NCBI GenBank assembly: GCA_937980625.1
Contig: CALJPJ010000053.1
Coordinates: 1-9,971 of the forward strand
Length of the DNA: 9,971 nucleotides
Source of the DNA: an uncultured Bdellovibrionales bacterium
GTDB taxonomy: Bacteria; Bdellovibrionota; Bdellovibrionia; Bdellovibrionales; UBA1609
Direction of reading: 5' to 3'
Part shown: positions 6,260 through 9,971 of the stretch, in pieces
Layout: every line of letters starts with the position of its first letter
Position numbering within the stretch: the stretch's first letter is position 1
Notes under the pieces: model-generated
Told to the model about the DNA's origin: nothing
Database searches by the model: none
What the model saw: the letters and a program-made list of their open reading frames with translations, nothing else
Made by a program: the position numbers and the translations under genes

Positions 6260-6648
6260 ATTGAACTCCTAATTAAAGTTTTAGTTTCGTGAAATATGTT
6301 TATTGCAAAATAGAATTAACTCAGCAAGAGGCAATGAAAAAAAAATCTAGTTGTATATAAAGTAGTCAGAGATAATAAGTGATGAATTTTATTTACGATT
6401 ATTAATTTTTATGTTTTTTGTTGTAAAAAACTTAGACGATCGCCGAGGAGATAAACTTTAGCTGACAGGTGAGTGCTTACTTGTGTTTAGTCATTGCATT
6501 AAGTTATGAACATTGTATTGAAAGTTTATTGAGTTTACTTTCTAAAAATAAAACCTTTAGTTATTAGTTTTTGAGTAGTTTGTTATTGGGTTTGAAAAGC
6601 TTACACTTCACCTATATTCAATGGCGAGTTTGTGTTAGGGTAACTCTT
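6260..6648. promoter_or_regulatory. 389-bp divergent control region between secreted-repeat gene and LysR gene
   Basis: No credible ORF or RNA gene is visible here. The region must carry the promoters of both divergent genes, but I cannot assign a convincing -35/-10 pair for either. Its main features are AGGAGT at 6265-6270 (minus-strand ribosome binding site), the palindrome at 6413-6431, CGATCG at 6437-6442, and AGGG at 6637-6640 as the ribosome binding site before the regulator's ATG. The length is generous for this compact window, which suggests more than two simple promoters. Confidence 0.5.
6413..6431. promoter_or_regulatory. Candidate LysR-type operator (T-N11-A palindrome)
   Basis: GTTTTTT (6413-6419) and AAAAAAC (6425-6431) are perfect inverted repeats around GTTGT, and fit the T-N11-A pattern of LysR-type sites (for example T6414 and A6426). 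It lies about 150 bp from the start of the secreted-repeat gene and 220 bp from the regulator's start. A/T runs form such patterns easily in AT-rich DNA, so this is a modest call. Confidence 0.35.
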
Positions 6649-7554
6649 ATGAATTTTCAAAATGTAAACTTGAATAACTTAAGGGTTTTTGAAGCTGTAT
6701 ATAGAGCTAAGTGTATGACTACAGCATCTAAGGAACTACATCTCACGCAAAGTGGTGTCAGTCAGCATATTAAAAACTTAGAAAACACTCTAGAGGTAGA
6801 GCTTTTTGATCGGGTTAATAAAAGTTTGTTGCCAACTGAAGAAGGGACAAAACTTTATGATCAAGTGAAACAAGGCCTAGGTATTTTATCAGAAAGTATT
6901 TCTTCTATTAGTCAAAAAGAAACTGAAGTGTCTGGTTTAGTGCGTATTGGTATGCCCATTGAGTTTGGTATTAATCTAGTTATTCCACAGTTAGTTACAA
7001 TTGGTCAAAAGTATCCTGGTATGAAATACAAAATTAACTTAGGTTTTGCCAAAGATATGAACGATCTTCTACTAAATGGAAGTTTAGACCTCGCCATTAT
7101 AGATGATTATAAAATGGATAAAAAAATTGAAGTAAAAAACTTAACTGAAGAAACTCTGCATATGTGCTGCACAGAAAACTACTTAAAAATTAATAAACTG
7201 AAACCTGAGTTAAATAAAAAATTTTATGAAAGTTTAAATTATGTGGTTTACCAAGAAGGGCAGGTAGTTATCCGCTCTTGGGTGAATCATCATATCAAAA
7301 GAAAAAACTTAAATATTGAAGCAACGGTCCAGGTCATGGATGTGCAAGCTGTGTCTCGGTTTATTGTTAAAGACTTTGCCGCAGGAGTATTGCCTGGGCA
7401 AGTGGTTAAACAGTTAAAAAAAGACAACCATAAAGTTATTTGTTTGCCTGAATCTAAAAAAGTGCTGACAAATAAACTGAGCCTGTCATTTATTAAAAAT
7501 AGAAGTCACAATTTGGTGACTCAAACTTTAATTGATGAGCTATTAGCTATTTAA
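6649..7554 (+). CDS. LysR-type transcriptional regulator
   Basis: A 301-residue regulator of usual LysR length when started at the ATG at 6649. That start has AGGG (6637-6640) 8 bp upstream, and the conserved N-terminal helix begins just after it (LNNLRVFEAVY). A TTG 26 codons upstream would add an atypical leader and is not preferred. The winged helix-turn-helix covers residues 7-66: KCMTTASKELHLTQSGVSQHIKNLE with the family's SxVSxxIxxLE pattern, then LFDRVNKSLLPTEEG. The effector domain follows from about residue 90 (GLVRIGMPIEFG, LLLNGSLDLAIIDD), with two alpha/beta lobes joined at the LNYVVYQEG region. It probably forms tetramers that bind DNA and respond to a small ligand that I cannot name. 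It is divergent from the secreted-repeat gene and convergent with the lipoprotein gene, sharing TTAA at the stops. Confidence 0.92.
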   Translation: MNFQNVNLNNLRVFEAVYRAKCMTTASKELHLTQSGVSQHIKNLENTLEVELFDRVNKSLLPTEEGTKLYDQVKQGLGILSESISSISQKETEVSGLVRIGMPIEFGINLVIPQLVTIGQKYPGMKYKINLGFAKDMNDLLLNGSLDLAIIDDYKMDKKIEVKNLTEETLHMCCTENYLKINKLKPELNKKFYESLNYVVYQEGQVVIRSWVNHHIKRKNLNIEATVQVMDVQAVSRFIVKDFAAGVLPGQVVKQLKKDNHKVICLPESKKVLTNKLSLSFIKNRSHNLVTQTLIDELLAI

Positions 7555-8036
7555 TTTGGTTGGCTGCAAATACGAGCCGCGATTAAGTACTTTCTTTTAC
7601 TATTTAACTTGTTAATGAGCCCGTAGTAATTAGAATCCTTAAAAGAACGAATTGTGTGGCTTAAACAATTTAGTTTTTCTTGGTCTCCATTTAAATATAT
7701 AGAGATTAAAAGTGGCGGTAGGTCTGAAGCTCCAAGTTTCTTATTTTCTCTTTTAAAGTAACTTTTTTGCCTGAGTGTATTATGAAAGTTAATAATTCTA
7801 GTGAGTTCTCTTTCGTTTGGAGCTTGGCAAAATATAGAGGCTGCAGCCCAATAATTGCTATCATCTGATAAATGAATACTTTGCCTAAATGAAGAGTAGG
7901 TCGCTTCTAGGCAGTTCATTGTTGAGCTCGGAGCGCGAGAGCCTTTTTCGTTTAGCTTTGCTAAACCTTGGTTTTTTGTACAAGAAATAAGGCTTGCTAA
8001 GCTAAAAACAATAAATAAGATTTTTGGTAAACTCAT
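7551..8036 (-). CDS. Lipoprotein with two internal Cys repeats, unknown function
   Basis: A 161-residue protein when started at the ATG at 8034-8036. A TTG 12 codons upstream is possible but would bury the signal sequence. The N-terminus is a lipoprotein signal: Lys5, a hydrophobic stretch, then the lipobox LISC with Cys19 as lipidated residue, followed by TKNQG; retention or transfer between membranes is not evident. The mature part seems to contain a duplicated unit: N41-C42-L...T...SF..S...Y..AA..I.C70.Q.PN74, and N123-C124-L...T..SF..S...Y150..AA.IC157.QPN161. Each unit begins with NCL and ends with a Cys-Gln-Pro-Asn type motif, so one disulfide per unit is likely. No known family is recognised. 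The stop TAA overlaps that of the convergent LysR-type gene, leaving no room for terminators. Confidence 0.82.
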   Translation of the reverse strand: MSLPKILFIVFSLASLISCTKNQGLAKLNEKGSRAPSSTMNCLEATYSSFRQSIHLSDDSNYWAAASIFCQAPNERELTRIINFHNTLRQKSYFKRENKKLGASDLPPLLISIYLNGDQEKLNCLSHTIRSFKDSNYYGLINKLNSKRKYLIAARICSQPN

Positions 8037-8061
8037 ATACCAATTATGGAATGTATTTAAG

Positions 8062-8076
8062 ATTCTTATCAAGAAT
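8062..8076. promoter_or_regulatory. Small palindrome upstream of the lipoprotein gene
   Basis: ATTCTT (8062-8067) and AAGAAT (8071-8076) form a perfect 6-bp inverted repeat around ATC, 25 bp upstream of the lipoprotein start (minus strand), where a regulator could block its promoter. The rest of the 198-bp divergent gap to mutS (8037-8234) has no ORF or clear promoter. TTGTCACAA at 8221-8229 is a second short palindrome, just before the mutS start. Confidence 0.3.
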
Positions 8077-8234
8077 AATTATTAAAAAACTTCTAAACAG
8101 TAGGTGTCGCGAGGCATTATTAAGATAATATAAGGACTAATGACTCATAGGTTTTAATATGAAATATTTGTTAAGTTAAATACTGTTTTTACGCTCGACA
8201 GATAAGCCTATTCACTATTATTGTCACAATTCTT

Positions 8235-9971
8235 ATGGAAAAAAAATTAACACCACTGATGAAGCAATACTGGGATGTAAAATCTCAACACCAAGATAAA
8301 ATTTTATTTTTTAGAATGGGAGATTTTTATGAAATGTTTCATAAAGACGCAGAGCTTGCTGCTCCGATTTTAAATATAGCTTTAACCAGTCGAAATAAAA
8401 AAGCAAAAGATGATACTAAAATGTGTGGTATGCCTCACCATAGTATAGCTGGTGCATTAGCAAAACTTTTAGCAGCTGGGCATAAGGTTGCGCTTTGTGA
8501 TCAGGTAGAAGATCCGAAATTAGCTAAGGGCTTAGTCAAAAGAGCTGTCACCCGAATTTTAAGCCCCGGAATGGTTTATGATCCAGAAACCTTAGACGAG
8601 TTAAAAGCAAACTATATTTGTAGCTTTGATGAGAAAGCCACAGCCTTTTATGACTCGTCAACAGGTGAGGCTTTTTATTATTTAAAAAATAAGCTACAAA
8701 ACCCCAAGCATCTAATGGGAATACTTAACCCTGTTGAGATTGTTTTGAGTTCAGAACAAAAAAATAAACAATTTGCTGAGTTAGGCCCTCAGTACCATAT
8801 TAGCTCACATGCCATTGATGAAAACTCAATTCCAAAAAACAACGATGATTTGCCTTCTTGTGTTTTACGCTTAAAAAGTTATTCTCAATATATGAGTGGT
8901 GGTAAAGCAGGTTCGCTTAGTTTTGAGTTAAAAAACTTGAGCCAAAATATGAGTTTATCTCCCATTACCCTTAGGCACTTAGAGGTTTTTAAAACTTATA
9001 GTGGTGAATTAAAGGGGAGTTTATTTAATGCCATAAGCCGTTGTAAAACTTCCGGTGGATCACGCTTGTTAAAAAACTGGTTGAGCTTTCCTCTGTTAGA
9101 TCAAAAAAAGATTCAAGGTCGGCTTGATTTAGTGCAATTCTGGGTAGAAAAACCAAGTCGCCTAAAATTAGTAAGAAAAATTTTGTCACATGTTGGCGAT
9201 GTGGAGCGGCGTTTAAGTAAGGCCAGTCAATCCCACAGTGGTCCCAGAGATTTATTGAGCTTGGTTCAGTCATTACAGTCTGGTTTAGCAGCATTAAACT
9301 TAGAAGATGTTGGTTTTAGTTTTAAAGATCAAGAAGTAGCTATTTTACCATATATTAAAACAGCTGAAGCCATGATTGTGGATGATCCCCCAGTGACGTC
9401 TTTAAAAGGTGGGATCGTTAAAACAGGTTTTGATAAAGAGTTAGACGAACTTATTAAAGTGACAGATCACGGGCAAAAGCTATTGGCAGAGCTTGAAGCC
9501 AGTGAACGCTCTAAAACAGGAATTAATAATTTAAAAATTAAATACAACAATGTTTTTGGCTATTTTATTGAGGTGACAAACGCTCACAAAGATAAAGTTC
9601 CTGATCACTACACCAGAAAGCAAACTTTAACTAACGCAGAAAGATATTTGACCGTTGAGCTTAAAGAGTTAGAAGAAAAAATTCTATCAGGAAAAACAAA
9701 GCGCTTAGATCTTGAGCAAAAATTATTTAATGATTTGCGCTTAAGCTTTGTGAGTTTATCAAAAGAAATTTTATTTGTTGCTAGAGTTTGGAGTGAGTTA
9801 GATTTACTAAGTTCTTTTGCCTGGCTGGCTATTGAGCAAAACTATTGTCGACCTCAGTTTAGTGATCAACGTGAAATATTAATTCAAAAAAGTAGACATC
9901 CTGTTATTGAACAAGAATTATCAGAGCCATTTATTGCTAACGATATTTATATGAATAAAGGGGAGTGTTTG
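8235..9971 (+). CDS. mutS: DNA mismatch repair protein MutS, 3' end outside the window
   Basis: MutS recognises base mismatches and small loops and, with ATP, recruits MutL. The window holds the first 579 codons of an expected 850 or so, uninterrupted. The mismatch-binding motif is GDFYEMF, with Phe31 (stacks on the mismatch) and Glu33. The domain I landmarks MCGMPHHS and QVEDP follow. Domain II (about 110-235) contains ATAFYDSSTGEAFYY. The core has TSGGSRLLKNWLSFPL. The clamp includes NLKIKYNNVFGYFIEV (433-448) and TRKQTLTNAERYLTVELKEL (about 460-479). The window ends just inside the ATPase domain (SRHPVIE, PFIANDIYMN), before the Walker A loop. The ATG at 8235 is the only start consistent with the conserved TPLMKQY N-terminus; no Shine-Dalgarno is visible. 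Divergent from the lipoprotein gene across 198 bp. Confidence 0.97.
   Translation, partial: MEKKLTPLMKQYWDVKSQHQDKILFFRMGDFYEMFHKDAELAAPILNIALTSRNKKAKDDTKMCGMPHHSIAGALAKLLAAGHKVALCDQVEDPKLAKGLVKRAVTRILSPGMVYDPETLDELKANYICSFDEKATAFYDSSTGEAFYYLKNKLQNPKHLMGILNPVEIVLSSEQKNKQFAELGPQYHISSHAIDENSIPKNNDDLPSCVLRLKSYSQYMSGGKAGSLSFELKNLSQNMSLSPITLRHLEVFKTYSGELKGSLFNAISRCKTSGGSRLLKNWLSFPLLDQKKIQGRLDLVQFWVEKPSRLKLVRKILSHVGDVERRLSKASQSHSGPRDLLSLVQSLQSGLAALNLEDVGFSFKDQEVAILPYIKTAEAMIVDDPPVTSLKGGIVKTGFDKELDELIKVTDHGQKLLAELEASERSKTGINNLKIKYNNVFGYFIEVTNAHKDKVPDHYTRKQTLTNAERYLTVELKELEEKILSGKTKRLDLEQKLFNDLRLSFVSLSKEILFVARVWSELDLLSSFAWLAIEQNYCRPQFSDQREILIQKSRHPVIEQELSEPFIANDIYMNKGECL

Noticed and set aside
6571..6648. 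TTG start giving a 26-residue N-terminal extension of the LysR-type regulator
   Set aside because: The ATG at 6649 has a ribosome binding site and gives the standard length; the extension has no family counterpart.
9025..9294. Minus-strand ORF of 89 codons within mutS
   Set aside because: It is antisense to the MutS core region, with no sign of its own start region or motif.

Overview
The window is AT-rich (about one third G+C by eye) and densely coding. It appears to come from a Gram-negative bacterium: it carries a murein-recycling operon that uses meso-diaminopimelate tripeptide (LdcA, Mpl and an amidase), a canonical MutS, a lipoprotein with a lipobox, and small secreted Cys-rich proteins. 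A low-GC member of the Bdellovibrionota or a similar deltaproteobacterium-like lineage would fit, but that placement is an impression from gene style and not a demonstrated result.

Layout. Positions 1-768 hold the 3' part of an unrecognised gene, closed by a clear intrinsic terminator at 841-878. Next comes an unusual block: a long, nearly perfect palindrome (P1, 938-1064), an unrecognised membrane-anchored protein gene with six cysteines (1159-1971), and a second long palindrome (P2, 1994-2164). P1 and P2 share no sequence but have the same design: AT-rich arms of 45-47 bp with two mismatches each, capped by a GC-rich apical domain that folds on its own. A 13-bp word directly abuts the right arm of P1 and recurs as its exact reverse complement directly abutting the right arm of P2. 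Positions 2252-5565 are a tight operon, ldcA - mpl - amidase (15-bp gap, then a 4-bp ATGA overlap). The amidase has no signal peptide and ends in a TPR-like tail, so all three proteins appear cytoplasmic and suited to murein recycling. The gap at 5566-5800 contains a TATAAT box, an RNA-style closing stem and a terminator, so it may encode a structured small RNA.

The minus-strand gene 5801-6259 encodes a small secreted protein with three exact 29-residue Cys/HYK repeats. It diverges from a LysR-type regulator (6649-7554) across a 389-bp spacer that holds a T-N11-A palindrome. The regulator runs convergently into a minus-strand lipoprotein gene (7551-8036); their stop codons share the same TTAA. 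From 8235 to the window end lies the first 579 codons of mutS, cut off before its Walker A motif.

The housekeeping content is the recycling operon and mutS. The least explained parts are the P1-gene-P2 block, the possible RNA at 5601-5774, and the two small repeat-containing exported proteins.
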